A DNA stretch of 64,000 nt from Sporosarcina sp. P32b (GTDB taxonomy: Bacteria; Bacillota; Bacilli; Bacillales_A; Planococcaceae). The notes beneath the pieces are model-generated. The model searched no databases, was not told the DNA's origin, and was given only the letters and a program-made list of their open reading frames with translations. Below, in pieces: positions 16,779 to 26,355 of this stretch; the stretch's first letter is position 1, and every line of letters begins with the position of its first letter. Location: NCBI RefSeq assembly GCF_002743335.1, contig NZ_PDZB01000017.1, positions 1 through 64,000 of the forward strand, read 5' to 3'. The position numbers were made by a program, and so were the translations under genes.

Positions 16779-17105
16779 TTGAAAAAACAAACGGTCGATA
16801 CAGAAGAACTCCTTTCGTTTGCTAGAGGAGAAGATCAATCAGGAACATCTTGGATTCATCAGGCCAATTATGTCGGTGAAGAAGTGATCATGTCAGATGA
16901 AGATTTAGCTGGTAAAGAACCTTTGCAACGGCTAAGAATAGTAGTGGAGTCAAATGGAAATGCTAAATACTTCGAATCACTTTTCTATACTGGAGCTGAA
17001 TTAGAAGAGTTAATGAGTGAACTTGAACCGGTTTTCGTGAAATTTCCTAAAGAAGTGTTGAGTTCAGATGAAATGGATGAAAAGGTACAAAATATAACAA
17101 AATAA
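16779..17105 (+). CDS. conserved-looking acidic protein, unknown
   Basis: A 108-residue soluble acidic protein (LSFARGEDQSGTSWIHQANY near the start). It has no signal, membrane helix or cysteine. The second half, ELEELMSELEPVFVKFPKEVL, is predicted helix. The start is TTG 16779 with GTGAGGG upstream. It follows the CHY gene after 60 bases with no terminator between, so the two may share a transcript. I do not recognise the family. Confidence 0.65.
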   Translation: MKKQTVDTEELLSFARGEDQSGTSWIHQANYVGEEVIMSDEDLAGKEPLQRLRIVVESNGNAKYFESLFYTGAELEELMSELEPVFVKFPKEVLSSDEMDEKVQNITK

Positions 17106-17107
17106 AA

Positions 17108-17152
17108 AAGAGAGGATCTTCTACCGAAGCCGGCAAGAAGATCCTCTTTTTT
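17108..17152. terminator. bidirectional terminator
   Basis: AGAGGATCTTCT/AGAAGATCCTCT with A and T tracts on its two sides, between convergent genes. Confidence 0.85.
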
Positions 17153-17558
17153 ATTCCAAGTACTGCAATATTTCTTCAATAGCGAGTTCCCCAGCAATTT
17201 CCCAACGACTCTTATCACGAATTTCTGCATCCCGATCCAATGGTTCTTGGAATTGATTGAATGAACCACTTATTAAAGAGCTTGAGTCAGGATCTAGTCC
17301 TGTATTGACCACATGTTTGATTACGTATGGCTTTTTGAATTTGATGGATGTGTTGAAATCATCAAGTTCTCCGTCATGGACTTCAAAGGGAACACGTAAA
17401 TAAATGGTTTCTCCAGCTTCTCTATGAAGGATTGAATCGAAACTACCTTTATCATAATCCCAGCCTCCGCCAAAATGATACCCGTGCTGATCTACTTTAT
17501 CCCGTAAAGTCCCAAAGCAAGCCATTTTGCCTTCAATCGACGTATCTAATTCCAGCAT
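17151..17558 (-). CDS. YugN-like family protein
   Basis: A 135-residue protein that fits the YugN-like family of bacilli in length and pattern. Visible features are an early hydrophobic segment (MACFGTLRDKVDQHGYHFGGGWDYDKGSFD), then TIYLRVPFEV, then KKPYVIKHVVNTGLD, and a helical C-terminus. Function is unknown. ATG 17558 follows AAAGGAG. It is monocistronic and divergent from the YsnF-like stress gene. Confidence 0.7.
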   Translation of the reverse strand: MLELDTSIEGKMACFGTLRDKVDQHGYHFGGGWDYDKGSFDSILHREAGETIYLRVPFEVHDGELDDFNTSIKFKKPYVIKHVVNTGLDPDSSSLISGSFNQFQEPLDRDAEIRDKSRWEIAGELAIEEILQYLE

Positions 17559-17630
17559 GAAATCACTCCTTTATATTAGCATTCCTTCCAGGTCATTATT
17601 TATACCTCTCATAAACAAATTACTGAAAAT

Positions 17631-17656
17631 GTTTCTATTTTAAATTACTGGGGTAA
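17631..17656 (+). promoter_or_regulatory. sigma-B-type promoter
   Basis: GTTTCT-N14-GGGTAA, 64 bases before the YsnF-like stress gene, fits the general stress promoter GTTTNN-N12/15-GGGWAW. Confidence 0.6.
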
Positions 17657-17719
17657 ATGTATCAACACGACGATAAAAGAATTTAACATAATACATTATA
17701 ATATGAGGAGGAGATTTAG

Positions 17720-18700
17720 ATGGGGAAGAATAGATATATTGGAATGTACTATAATGAAACAGAATTGGTGAATCGTTTGGATGATCTGAAAAAAGAAGGA
17801 TGGCCCGAAGACAATATTTATGTAGTTGTTAAAGACGATGATCAATTAACTATGGTTAGAAGTAATACAGATGCAGAAATTAAATCCGCTGATGATTCAT
17901 GGTGGGATCGTTTCATGGGCTTCGTAACAGGAGAAGATCATGTACGTCGTATGGTAGATAGCTTAGAGTTCGGTAAAGAGGACACATTGAAATATTACCA
18001 GGAAATTGAACAGGGCGGCATGCTGCTTTATGTTGACTCCGGTGAAGCAAATCGACACTATATGGACAATACGGATTTCTACGGTAGAGATGGAAAAAGT
18101 ACAGACGTCAATCTTGGAGCAAATGGTATGAGCGTAACAGACCAGGAACTCAATGGCGGAGATCCAGCATTCAGATTGAGCCAAACATTACCTGATCAAA
18201 CTCTCAACCATCAGAATCGTGACGTAGATCATGGCTTGCACACAAATGAACATGCTTTCTCTAATACTCATACAGAAGAAGAGAGTTTACGTTTACATGA
18301 GGAACGTCTTCAAGTGGAAAAGCATGAATCACAGCGTGGAGAAATCCGAGTAGAAAAAGAAGTAGTGGAAGAGCCTAGGTCAGTAGACGTTAGCGTTTCA
18401 CACGATGAAGTAACAATTGAACGTAGGCCTGTAGTAGAAGGTGAAGCGAGTCTTGACAGTCGCTACGATCAAGATGCGACAGCGTTTAGAGAAGATGATG
18501 AGACGATACGTATTCCGATTACTGAAGAACGGGTGGAAGTAACTAAGAAGCCAGTCGTAACGGAAGAGATCATTCTCAAGAAACGTGAGGTTGTAGAAAA
18601 TGAAACGATTCACGAAACAGTGAAACGTGAAGAAGTGCATTTCGAAAAAGATGGTGACGTAGACGTCAAGGGCGCACCATTGGATAAAGACCGTTTCTGA
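17720..18700 (+). CDS. YsnF/AvaK-type stress response protein
   Basis: A 326-residue two-part protein. Residues 1-105 (NRYIGMYYNETELVNRLDDL, WPEDNIYVV) form the general-stress 17M/YflT-like domain. Residues 190-320 form a DUF2382 (YsnF) domain made of repeated charged strands: LRLHEERLQVEKH, RVEKEVVEEPRSVDV, TIERRPVV, IRIPITEERVEVTKKPV. Such proteins are induced by general stress; no biochemical role is known. The sigma-B-like promoter upstream supports this. ATG 17720 follows AGGAGGAG. Confidence 0.85.
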   Translation: MGKNRYIGMYYNETELVNRLDDLKKEGWPEDNIYVVVKDDDQLTMVRSNTDAEIKSADDSWWDRFMGFVTGEDHVRRMVDSLEFGKEDTLKYYQEIEQGGMLLYVDSGEANRHYMDNTDFYGRDGKSTDVNLGANGMSVTDQELNGGDPAFRLSQTLPDQTLNHQNRDVDHGLHTNEHAFSNTHTEEESLRLHEERLQVEKHESQRGEIRVEKEVVEEPRSVDVSVSHDEVTIERRPVVEGEASLDSRYDQDATAFREDDETIRIPITEERVEVTKKPVVTEEIILKKREVVENETIHETVKREEVHFEKDGDVDVKGAPLDKDRF

Positions 18701-18779
18701 TATACCATATAGCAAACACCTTGTCATTCCCTTTCTGCATAATGTAAGATAGAAGTAACAGCCAGGAAGGGGAGATGAC

Positions 18780-19016
18780 ATGTTTAAGCATCCAGGTATT
18801 GCCGCCGTGCTAAGTTTTTTCTGGACTGGCGTCGGTCAAATTTATAATGGACAAATCCTTAAAGGGATTTTACTTATTATCTTGCAAGGAATTAACGGTC
18901 TACTCATGTTTGTAGGTATCGGTTTCATTACGTATCCGATTGTATGGATTTGGGGAATGTATGATGCTTATAAGACTGCAGAGCGTATGAACTATAATCA
19001 AAATCACTATAAGTAA
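18780..19016 (+). CDS. small TM2-type membrane protein
   Basis: A 78-residue protein with two membrane helices (about 8-28 and 33-55) and a conserved turn WTGVGQIYNGQILKGI, as in TM2-domain proteins, then WGMYDAYKTAERMN at the end. Function is unknown. ATG 18780 follows GGAAGGGGAG. The stop is followed by a strong terminator. Confidence 0.75.
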   Translation: MFKHPGIAAVLSFFWTGVGQIYNGQILKGILLIILQGINGLLMFVGIGFITYPIVWIWGMYDAYKTAERMNYNQNHYK

Positions 19017-19021
19017 CAATG

Positions 19022-19058
19022 AAAAATGTCCCAGCCGGAAGTGGCAGGGACATTTTTC
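19022..19058. terminator. bidirectional terminator
   Basis: AAAATGTCCC/GGGACATTTT hairpin between the TM2-type gene and tspO. Confidence 0.85.
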
Positions 19059-19062
19059 TGTT

Positions 19063-19557
19063 TCACTTATTTAATTTCCACGTAGAGTAATTTAGTACTA
19101 GAGCGAACATGACCCATCCGATATACGGGACCATTAATGCGCCAGCGGTCCGATCCGTTTTATTGAATTCATAAGCAGTCATAGCAATTGCTCCTAACAT
19201 GATCATCATCTCGATCAATGCAGTACCTCGTAAATTCCATTTGAAGAATAGGAAGGACCAAAGGAAATTGAGACCTAATTGAACGTCATATAGAGGGATA
19301 GCCGCATCGTACCCTTTTGCACTCTGCTTCATTTCTACGCGGTAATTCGCTACACCCATCATCGTGTATAGGGCCGTCCAAGCAATAGGGAATGTTGCCC
19401 CAGGAGGAGAAAATGAAGGCTTCTCCAACTCAGCATACTGTTGTTGTGTATTGCGGTTGGCAAGATATCCGATAATAGATCCACCGATGACCGGAATCAA
19501 CACGTTACGCGTTAGCTTCTTCCAATCCAGTTCTCCTTGTACTTTTAGCAATTCCAA
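19063..19557 (-). CDS. TspO/MBR family protein
   Basis: A 164-residue protein with five predicted membrane helices of the tryptophan-rich sensory protein family. Visible hallmarks are KPSFSPPGATFPIAWTALYTMMGVANYRV after helix 1 and LGLNFLWSFLFFKWNLRGTALIEM. It binds porphyrins and may influence tetrapyrrole handling. The start is TTG 19557 because AAAGGAGG lies 7 bases upstream; the longer frame to 19590 would place that site inside the gene. It follows the amidohydrolase on the same strand after about 55 bases, so co-transcription is possible. Confidence 0.85.
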   Translation of the reverse strand: MELLKVQGELDWKKLTRNVLIPVIGGSIIGYLANRNTQQQYAELEKPSFSPPGATFPIAWTALYTMMGVANYRVEMKQSAKGYDAAIPLYDVQLGLNFLWSFLFFKWNLRGTALIEMMIMLGAIAMTAYEFNKTDRTAGALMVPYIGWVMFALVLNYSTWKLNK

Positions 19558-19611
19558 AGTAAAACCTCCTTTTCGGAAAGTTTTCCCCATTTGCTACTTA
19601 CTAAACAGTTA

Positions 19612-21186
19612 TCATGTATTCACTGTATACATCACTTCACCAGCTACTATAGTTTTCTCTACTTGTACCTCGGCTATTCGATCCACTTCTACGGTGAAAA
19701 GGTTTTCTTTCAAGACAGTGAAATCTGCATCAAATCCAACTGAAAGCTTTCCTCGTGAATTAGCTTTACCTATAGTAGCCGCTGCACCCGAAGTAAATAA
19801 TTGTACTGCCTCATAGCGACTAAGTTTTTCATCTGGCAAATACCCTTCATGCTTTTCAATACTTAATCTTCTTGTGATCGCTGCGTGTATTCCAAGCAAA
19901 GGATTCGGGTCTTCAATAGGTGCATCTGATCCGCCGCCACAAATAAATCCTTTAGTTAGAAGCTTCTTCCATGAATATGCCCAGTCAAGCCGATTCTTAC
20001 CGAGCCGATCTCCAACCCAAGGGAAATCAGAAGGAACGAAAGCGGGCTGTATATCTAAAACAATCGGAAGCTTTTGCATTCGCTCCACTAAATCTTCTCG
20101 TAATAAAATGACATGTATAAACCGATCTTTCTTACCGGCTGGAACAGGGTACTTTTCAATGACATCTAATGCTTTTTCAACTGCCAAATCTCCAATCATA
20201 TGTATGGCAACAGCTTCTCCATAGTGTCTTGCCATTTTTATATGGTTCTCGAGCTCTTTATCAGTCAATACGGCGGTTCCTACATTATCGGGTTCATCGG
20301 AGTAAGGCTCACTTAACAGCGCGGTACTACCGCCCAAAGCACCATCAATAAAGAACTTCATCTCGCCGGGTTCTACCCACGGTGTATTATAGTGGGCCTG
20401 ATCCTCTATCAAGTCAGGAAATACGCTAAAATGACGCAGTAAATGGGCACGGAATTTACGATCGCCGCCAAGCACGTTATTGAAGGCTTTCAATGGTGTC
20501 TGATAGTTACCGTAGTAACCTAAGTCATCCGTCACAACACCTGTCAAGCCAACAGACAGTAGGTGATCAACAGAGGTTTCCAATGCTTTCGTGACATAGG
20601 CCACTGTTGGATTTGGTAAAAGTTGAAGCACTCGTTGCATAGCGCCTTCTTTCAATAACCCCGTTGGTTCTCCATTATGATCGCGCTCAATGACACCATC
20701 ATCAGGATCAGGTGTATCTTTTGTAATACTAGCGAGTTCGAGCGCCTTTGAATTCACGACCGCTGCATGCCAGCAAGTGCGTTTTAATAACATAGGTGAA
20801 TCTGTTACAGCATCCAACTCATAGCGTGTGAAGATTTTCTTGTCAGGAAAACTATTTTCATCCCAACCTTCTCCAATAAACCACTCATCCTTTGGCAACT
20901 CTTTATACGCATTCAGAAGTAACTCCATCATGTCCTCTGAAGAAGTAGTGTTTGATAAATCAAGGCGTAATAACTTTTCACCTTGTCCTATTATGTGCAT
21001 ATGGTTATCGATAAATCCTGGATAAACAAAAGCACCTTGCAAGTCCATGTGTTCATCGGCTCGATCTTTTAATTCATCATATGACCCGGTCGCTACTATT
21101 TTTCCGTCTTTTGTCAGTAAAGCATCTATTGTATGTCCTTCATTTTGCATTGTGTAGAAGAGTGCATTAAACCAAATCGTAATCAT
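19612..21186 (-). CDS. metal-dependent amidohydrolase, YtcJ-like
   Basis: A 524-residue amidohydrolase of the YtcJ (Amidohydro_3) branch. PGFIDNHMHIIGQG carries the HxH metal pair, a later AIHMIGDLAV the next histidine, and GGGSDAPIEDPNPLLGIHAAITR the catalytic aspartate. The end AVQLFTSGAAATIGKANSRGKLSVGFDADFTVL is the returning beta-sandwich typical of the family. The substrate is unknown; relatives hydrolyse N-acyl or formyl amides. ATG 21186 follows AAGGGGG. Confidence 0.85.
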   Translation of the reverse strand: MITIWFNALFYTMQNEGHTIDALLTKDGKIVATGSYDELKDRADEHMDLQGAFVYPGFIDNHMHIIGQGEKLLRLDLSNTTSSEDMMELLLNAYKELPKDEWFIGEGWDENSFPDKKIFTRYELDAVTDSPMLLKRTCWHAAVVNSKALELASITKDTPDPDDGVIERDHNGEPTGLLKEGAMQRVLQLLPNPTVAYVTKALETSVDHLLSVGLTGVVTDDLGYYGNYQTPLKAFNNVLGGDRKFRAHLLRHFSVFPDLIEDQAHYNTPWVEPGEMKFFIDGALGGSTALLSEPYSDEPDNVGTAVLTDKELENHIKMARHYGEAVAIHMIGDLAVEKALDVIEKYPVPAGKKDRFIHVILLREDLVERMQKLPIVLDIQPAFVPSDFPWVGDRLGKNRLDWAYSWKKLLTKGFICGGGSDAPIEDPNPLLGIHAAITRRLSIEKHEGYLPDEKLSRYEAVQLFTSGAAATIGKANSRGKLSVGFDADFTVLKENLFTVEVDRIAEVQVEKTIVAGEVMYTVNT

Positions 21187-21266
21187 AGCGAAACCCCCTT
21201 ATCTTCTTATAGTAAATGCAGTAAGACCATTCGACAATAGAATGGATTCTATATAATTTTCTCTAT

Positions 21267-21296
21267 TAAAAAAACGGCTGTACTTACAGCCGTTTA
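21267..21296 (-). terminator. glnA terminator
   Basis: AAACGGCTGTA/TACAGCCGTTT. The T run lies on the minus-strand side, so it ends glnA. Confidence 0.85.
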
Positions 21297-21329
21297 CTTT
21301 ATCGTATATCCTACTATTGTGAAGACCTA

Positions 21330-22664
21330 TTAATACATCTTCATATATCGTTCAAGCTCCCATGGATGCACCGTAATTCGGTAGCTTTCCCATTCTTGAT
21401 GTTTTGCTTCACTGAAGTTCGCATAAATATGTGAACCCAGTGCGTCTTGTATAATCAAGTCTTCCGATAGGGCGATGAGTGCATGGTCAAGGTCAGTCGG
21501 TAATAACCCAATGTTGTTTTCTGCAAGCTCATCTGCCTTCATCTCATAAATATTGCGATCAACAGGAGCTGGTGGAGTCAGCTTGCGCTTAATACCATCA
21601 AGACCAGCTTTTAATATAACGGCCATTGCCAAATAAGGATTAGCCGAAGAATCGACAGAACGCACTTCAACACGTGTACTCATTCCACGTGATGCGGGTA
21701 TGCGGATCAATGGACTACGGTTCTGTGAAGACCAAGCAACGTAGCAAGGCGCTTCGTAGCCAGGCACCAAACGTTTATAAGAATTGACGGTTGGATTTGT
21801 GATGGCGGTGAAGCCCCGTACATGTTCCAATACGCCGGCCATGAAATGATAAGCAGTTTCACTCAATTGACGTTCGCCATTTTCATCAAAAAAGACATTC
21901 TCACCATCTTTAAATAGAGAAACATTGCAATGCATGCCCGAGCCACTCACACCGTATAAGGGCTTAGGCATGAATGTGGCATGTAATCCGTGTTTACGTG
22001 CTATCGTCTTAACGACTAGTTTAAAGGTTTGAATATGATCGCAAGCAGTTAATACATCAGCATATTTAAAATCAATTTCATGTTGTCCAGGCGCCGCTTC
22101 ATGATGGGAAGCTTCCACTTCAAATCCTAATTCTTCAAGTTCCAACACAATATCTCTACGACAATTTTCGCCTAGATCGATGGGTGCCAAATCAAAATAG
22201 TCACCATGGTCATTCAGCTCCATTGTCGGTTGCTTATTTGCATCTAGTTTAAATAGAAAGAATTCCGGTTCAGGTCCTAAGTTGAAATCAGTAAATCCAA
22301 GCCCTTTCATTTCTTCAATGATCCGCTTTAAATTACCACGGGGATCTCCAGAAAATGGTTCACCATTCGCTAAGTAGACATCGCAGATTAAGCGTGCCAC
22401 TCTTCCAGTACCTGAAGGCCAAGGAAATACCATCCATGTATCCAAATCAGGTACTAAATACATATCCGATTCTTCAATCCGTACAAAACCTTCAATAGAA
22501 GATCCGTCAAACATCATTTTATTGTCAAGCGCTTTTTCGAGCTGGCTGATCGGAATTTCTACATTCTTAATCATGCCAAAAATATCAGTAAACTGAAGAC
22601 GGATGAAATTGACATTATTTTCTTTCACGAATTGATAAATATCTTCTCTTGTAACGTTTCCCAT
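21330..22664 (-). CDS. glnA: glutamine synthetase, type I
   Basis: 444 residues, full length for the GSI-alpha type. [31 protein letters not shown], the [19 protein letters not shown] loop and [15 protein letters not shown] give the metal, glutamate and ATP-binding residues; the adenylylation loop of GSI-beta enzymes is absent. It condenses glutamate and ammonia with ATP. Start ATG 22664 follows AAGGAG. Unlike B. subtilis glnRA, no glnR lies upstream; the nearest gene is a DUF3307 gene. No clear TGTNA-N7-TNACA GlnR/TnrA site is visible, so it may be differently regulated or a second copy. Confidence 0.95.
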   Translation of the reverse strand: MGNVTREDIYQFVKENNVNFIRLQFTDIFGMIKNVEIPISQLEKALDNKMMFDGSSIEGFVRIEESDMYLVPDLDTWMVFPWPSGTGRVARLICDVYLANGEPFSGDPRGNLKRIIEEMKGLGFTDFNLGPEPEFFLFKLDANKQPTMELNDHGDYFDLAPIDLGENCRRDIVLELEELGFEVEASHHEAAPGQHEIDFKYADVLTACDHIQTFKLVVKTIARKHGLHATFMPKPLYGVSGSGMHCNVSLFKDGENVFFDENGERQLSETAYHFMAGVLEHVRGFTAITNPTVNSYKRLVPGYEAPCYVAWSSQNRSPLIRIPASRGMSTRVEVRSVDSSANPYLAMAVILKAGLDGIKRKLTPPAPVDRNIYEMKADELAENNIGLLPTDLDHALIALSEDLIIQDALGSHIYANFSEAKHQEWESYRITVHPWELERYMKMY

Positions 22665-22718
22665 CAGACCACACTCCTTATGATTGTTTGGTACGAATCT
22701 ACTTCGCAACATTTTTCT

Positions 22719-22747
22719 ATAATAAAGCTGAAGAAAGTGAATTACAA
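22719..22747 (-). promoter_or_regulatory. sigma-A-type promoter of glnA
   Basis: On the minus strand TTGTAA-N17-TATTAT, 55 bases before the glnA ATG. Confidence 0.6.
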
Positions 22748-22850
22748 GAGTTTTCTTCTATTTTTTGAAAGTAATATATGACTTAAGTTCTTGTTTTGGA
22801 CAAAAAATAGAGGTTTGAGAAGTGAGTATTAAAAAAGAGATACCATTTTA

Positions 22851-23201
22851 CTAGTAGAGAAGATGCACAATTAAACCTAAAATTAATAAATGAAAAATTT
22901 GATCGGTTATAATCAGCAACCAATTACCTTCAGGGTTTTTAACGCCCATTATGGTTCGGACCCACCAGAAGACGAAAAAACGTTTGTCTAAAAAGGCATG
23001 ACTGATATAAATGATAGCAAGTGCTAGCCAGGAAACTTCAAATCCACTAATAACAATAGCCGTAAAAATTGAGAGGGTATAAACTAAACAATGTGTCAAT
23101 AAAGGAATCCATTTGTTAGCCTTATTCATAGCCATCCAATAATTTTGAAGCAAATAATCCCCGACTAAATGACCGAGTAGTAAGTAAGTAAAAAGATTCA
23201 T
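22851..23201 (-). CDS. DUF3307 membrane protein
   Basis: A 116-residue protein with about four membrane helices. The opening LLLGHLVGDYLLQNYWMAMNK and the ISHAFLDKRFFVFWWVRT middle are the DUF3307 pattern, with conserved His, Asp and aromatic residues. Function is unknown. ATG 23201 follows TAGGGGG. It is convergent with nothing and lies 190 bases upstream of glnA on the same strand. Confidence 0.75.
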   Translation of the reverse strand: MNLFTYLLLGHLVGDYLLQNYWMAMNKANKWIPLLTHCLVYTLSIFTAIVISGFEVSWLALAIIYISHAFLDKRFFVFWWVRTIMGVKNPEGNWLLIITDQIFHLLILGLIVHLLY

Positions 23202-23318
23202 TTGATTCCCCCTAAATATGAAAGGTGTAACAAAGTAACTATATTTTATACTCTTATCATGCTAATATTAACATACAAAGGAAATAGATAGAAAACCTAT
23301 TTTTTTCTAAAGGGGGCA

Positions 23319-24482
23319 TTGGATGTGCCGACTTCATCAAATTTATTTATGAACAACAAAACATCGGGCACAAATTCTGATCGCTTATTGGCGGTCATTT
23401 TTGAATATATGGCAAAAATATCAGTTGAAACGAATATAAAAAAGATGGTTATGAATCTTGCGGATTTAGGAAAACAACTTGTTGCGGCGGATCGCTGTTC
23501 TGTCTGGTTGCATGAAGCGAACGAGAAGATACTGTGGACAGTAGGTGGTCACGGAGTTAAAAAGATTAGTATACCGGATGATAGTGGAATTGTCGGTCAT
23601 TGTGTGAAGACTGGGGAGGCACTATTAATTGAGGATGCCTACTCAGATCAGCGATTTAATCGTAGGGTCGATATAGAAACGGGTTATCATACTACTTCTA
23701 TCATCTGTATTCCATTCCATAATGCAGAAGGAGAAATTATTGGTGCCTTTCAAGCCATTAATAAACAGACGGAATCACAATTTTTTTCAATTGAGGATTT
23801 AAAAGTGTTAAAGATTGCCTCTAACTTTACAGGGAAATCACTTGAAGCATTCATTTTACGTAATGAACTAGTGGAAACACAGAAAGAAATCATAGTTCGA
23901 ATGGGTGAAATTGGAGAAAGTCGTTCTCAGGAAACAGGCTTTCATGTAAAGCGGGTAGCGAAATATTCATATTTGTTGGCGTGTCTTTCAGGAATATCGG
24001 AAGCCGAGGCGCTAAAATTGAAATATGCTTCGCCAATGCATGATATTGGGAAAGTCGCAATTCCAGATAGCATCTTATTGAAACCGGGAAAATTGACTGA
24101 AAATGAATTTGAATTAATGAAACAGCATACAACAATCGGTCATAATGTTTTCAAGAAGTCAAAACGTGAATTACTACAAATCGCTGCGATCATTGCCAAT
24201 GAACATCACGAACGATGGGATGGCCAAGGCTATCCAGAAGGTAAACGAGCGGAGGACATTCATATATACGGCCGAATTACTGCAGTTGCAGACGTATTTG
24301 ACGCATTGGGAAGCGACCGAGTGTACAAAAAGGCTTGGCCGCTAGAAAAAATTACAGCTTATATGAAAGAAGAACGCAATAAACAATTTGATGGACGACT
24401 CGTGGATATATTCTTAGAGAATTTAGATCAATTTATCTTAATCCGCGATGAGTTTGTAGATGGAAGTGAAGAGCTGGTATGA
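23319..24482 (+). CDS. GAF-HD-GYP cyclic-nucleotide phosphodiesterase
   Basis: A 387-residue soluble signalling enzyme. A GAF domain covers about residues 40-185 (ADRCSVWLHEANEKILWTV, GIVGHCVKTGEALLIEDAY, IICIPFHNAEGEIIGAFQAINK). An HD-GYP domain follows, with HDIGK at 241-245, HHERWDGQGYPEG (GYP at 304-306) and VADVFDALGSDRVYK. HD-GYP enzymes hydrolyse c-di-GMP or related cyclic dinucleotides and often respond to a ligand through GAF. The start is TTG 23319 after AAGGGGG, which is rather close. The gene overlaps the next by four bases (ATGA), so the two are translationally coupled. Confidence 0.85.
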   Translation: MDVPTSSNLFMNNKTSGTNSDRLLAVIFEYMAKISVETNIKKMVMNLADLGKQLVAADRCSVWLHEANEKILWTVGGHGVKKISIPDDSGIVGHCVKTGEALLIEDAYSDQRFNRRVDIETGYHTTSIICIPFHNAEGEIIGAFQAINKQTESQFFSIEDLKVLKIASNFTGKSLEAFILRNELVETQKEIIVRMGEIGESRSQETGFHVKRVAKYSYLLACLSGISEAEALKLKYASPMHDIGKVAIPDSILLKPGKLTENEFELMKQHTTIGHNVFKKSKRELLQIAAIIANEHHERWDGQGYPEGKRAEDIHIYGRITAVADVFDALGSDRVYKKAWPLEKITAYMKEERNKQFDGRLVDIFLENLDQFILIRDEFVDGSEELV

Positions 24483-26290
24483 AGAAGCTAGTAACCTTTC
24501 GTGAAGAACAAATTGTGAATTTATCACTAAACGCAGCGTGGGAATTATTAGCTAATACGAATGAATTAAATAAATACGTTGGCATCTTTCCTGTCAATTT
24601 TGCGCAGTTTACAGAAGAAGATGAAAGAATTATTCGATGGGCGGATGCCAAGATATTTAAAATGATGTCATTGAAATGGAAAGAACATGTAAGTGAATGG
24701 GTGAGATATTCTCACTACACACTGGAGCGTCATTATATCGAAGGACCTTTCCATTCCGTTTTCTGGACTATTCGTATGGTTTATATATCTGAGAATGAAA
24801 CAAAGATATATTTAGAAGGTGACTTCATTTGCAAAAACTTACTGGGAAGAATTGCGCTACGAGCTACTATCTATCCCCAACTTCGAAGAATGATCACGTA
24901 TGCTATGGAATATGCAAAAACGCAAGGTACAAAAAAACCTCTTGGAGAGACAAGAGTAGAGCTAGAAAGTACAAGCCTGGCCCATGCGATTTCTCTGTTA
25001 AAAGGTGCATATCCTAACACTGACATGATCGATGCCTTAGAACATACAATTTGTGAAGGGTCCAATGAAGAAGTATCTGAAATGCAACCTTACCGCTGGG
25101 CAAGAATTCACCAGTTCGACCGATTTGCTTCCGTTGAATTATTTTTATTTGCCAATGCAGTAGGTTTGCTTGATTATGATTGGAACTTGATGTGTCCAAA
25201 TTGTCGTGTGCCTAAGGGAAAGGCTGCCGCATTAAAACAACTAACTGACAAAGTACATTGCGAATTGTGTGGAGTAGACTTTGATTTGGATTTTGACCGT
25301 TATGTAGAGATGAAATTTCACGTAAATGCCGGCATTCGTAAAGTTAGTCGAGATATCTATTGTATAAATGGTCCTGTCGAGACTCCCCATGTACTGGCGC
25401 AATTCAAGGTCGCCCCTCAGGAAAATAAAATAATTGATTGGCCAAAATTTAATGAAGTTCTTAGATGTCGTGTCCTGAAGTATAATGATGCAATCGATAT
25501 GACGAATGAAGTAGTCGAAAAAGCTGAAATTATATACTCTGCTAAAGGCTTTTTACAAACGGAAATACCTGACGCAAAGCGTTTTACTATTGTTAATAAA
25601 ACTACCAAAGAGATCATTGTAGTGTTCGAGAAAAAGGACTGGGATGATGAGGCATTAACTGCGCGGGAAGTTACTTCTCTTCAGTTGTTCCGTGATTTAC
25701 TTGGGACAGAAGTGTTGGCGCCAGGGCTTCAAATTGGTGTTGGACATATGTCCATCTTATTCACGGACTTAAAAAATTCCACGAGGCTGTATGAAGAGAT
25801 TGGGGACGCAAAAGCTTACTCCGATGTTCAAAAGCATTTTGAATATTTGACGCGTTGTATAAGAAATCACAAAGGAACTATTGTCAAAACGATAGGAGAC
25901 TCGGTGATGGGGGCCTTTACAAGTGAGCATGATGCATTTGACGCAGCACTCGCTATACAGCGAGGAATAAGTCAGTTAAATCAAAAGCTGTCTCAGCCTG
26001 TGAAAATTAAAGTCGGTTTCCATACAGGCTCTGTAATCGCAGTAAATGCCAATGACTTATTGGATTATTTCGGGGGGACGGTTAACAAAGCAGCTCGCAT
26101 CCAGCATCAGAGTACGGGTGGAGATGTAATCATTCATCGAGATGTATATGACCGGCTGATAAGTGAACGGCCGGAAATAGGCCATTTAGTAGGTGAATCT
26201 TTCACAGCACAGTTAAGTGGATTTGATAAAGAAGTACAGCTTCAACGATTTATTATAGAGGAAAAAACATCTCATGCATGCGGTGCGTAA
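24479..26290 (+). CDS. class III adenylate/guanylate cyclase with zinc-ribbon-like region
   Basis: A 603-residue protein. Residues 1-150 look like an SRPBCC-type lipid or ligand-binding fold. Residues 239-265 contain CPNC and CELC, a probable zinc ribbon in the DUF5939-like middle. A class III cyclase catalytic domain follows (about 420-580), with metal aspartates Asp430 (FTDLKNS) and Asp474 (KTIGDS), purine-specifying Lys470 and Asp529, and the transition-state residues Asn536 and Arg540 (NKAAR). The Lys/Asp pair points to ATP, hence cAMP, rather than GTP. The stop is overlapped by a hairpin. Coupling with the GAF-HD-GYP gene implies a single signalling unit. Confidence 0.85.
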   Translation: MKKLVTFREEQIVNLSLNAAWELLANTNELNKYVGIFPVNFAQFTEEDERIIRWADAKIFKMMSLKWKEHVSEWVRYSHYTLERHYIEGPFHSVFWTIRMVYISENETKIYLEGDFICKNLLGRIALRATIYPQLRRMITYAMEYAKTQGTKKPLGETRVELESTSLAHAISLLKGAYPNTDMIDALEHTICEGSNEEVSEMQPYRWARIHQFDRFASVELFLFANAVGLLDYDWNLMCPNCRVPKGKAAALKQLTDKVHCELCGVDFDLDFDRYVEMKFHVNAGIRKVSRDIYCINGPVETPHVLAQFKVAPQENKIIDWPKFNEVLRCRVLKYNDAIDMTNEVVEKAEIIYSAKGFLQTEIPDAKRFTIVNKTTKEIIVVFEKKDWDDEALTAREVTSLQLFRDLLGTEVLAPGLQIGVGHMSILFTDLKNSTRLYEEIGDAKAYSDVQKHFEYLTRCIRNHKGTIVKTIGDSVMGAFTSEHDAFDAALAIQRGISQLNQKLSQPVKIKVGFHTGSVIAVNANDLLDYFGGTVNKAARIQHQSTGGDVIIHRDVYDRLISERPEIGHLVGESFTAQLSGFDKEVQLQRFIIEEKTSHACGA

Positions 26291-26302
26291 GATGTTTTTT
26301 GT
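26266..26302 (+). terminator. terminator overlapping the cyclase stop
   Basis: AACATCT/AGATGTT stem, then a TTTTTTGTTTT run. The stop codon lies inside the hairpin. Confidence 0.65.
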
Positions 26303-26355
26303 TTTGCACATTTTAAATTTATTATCATATGTTGATAAAGAAAGGGGTGGGTGTC

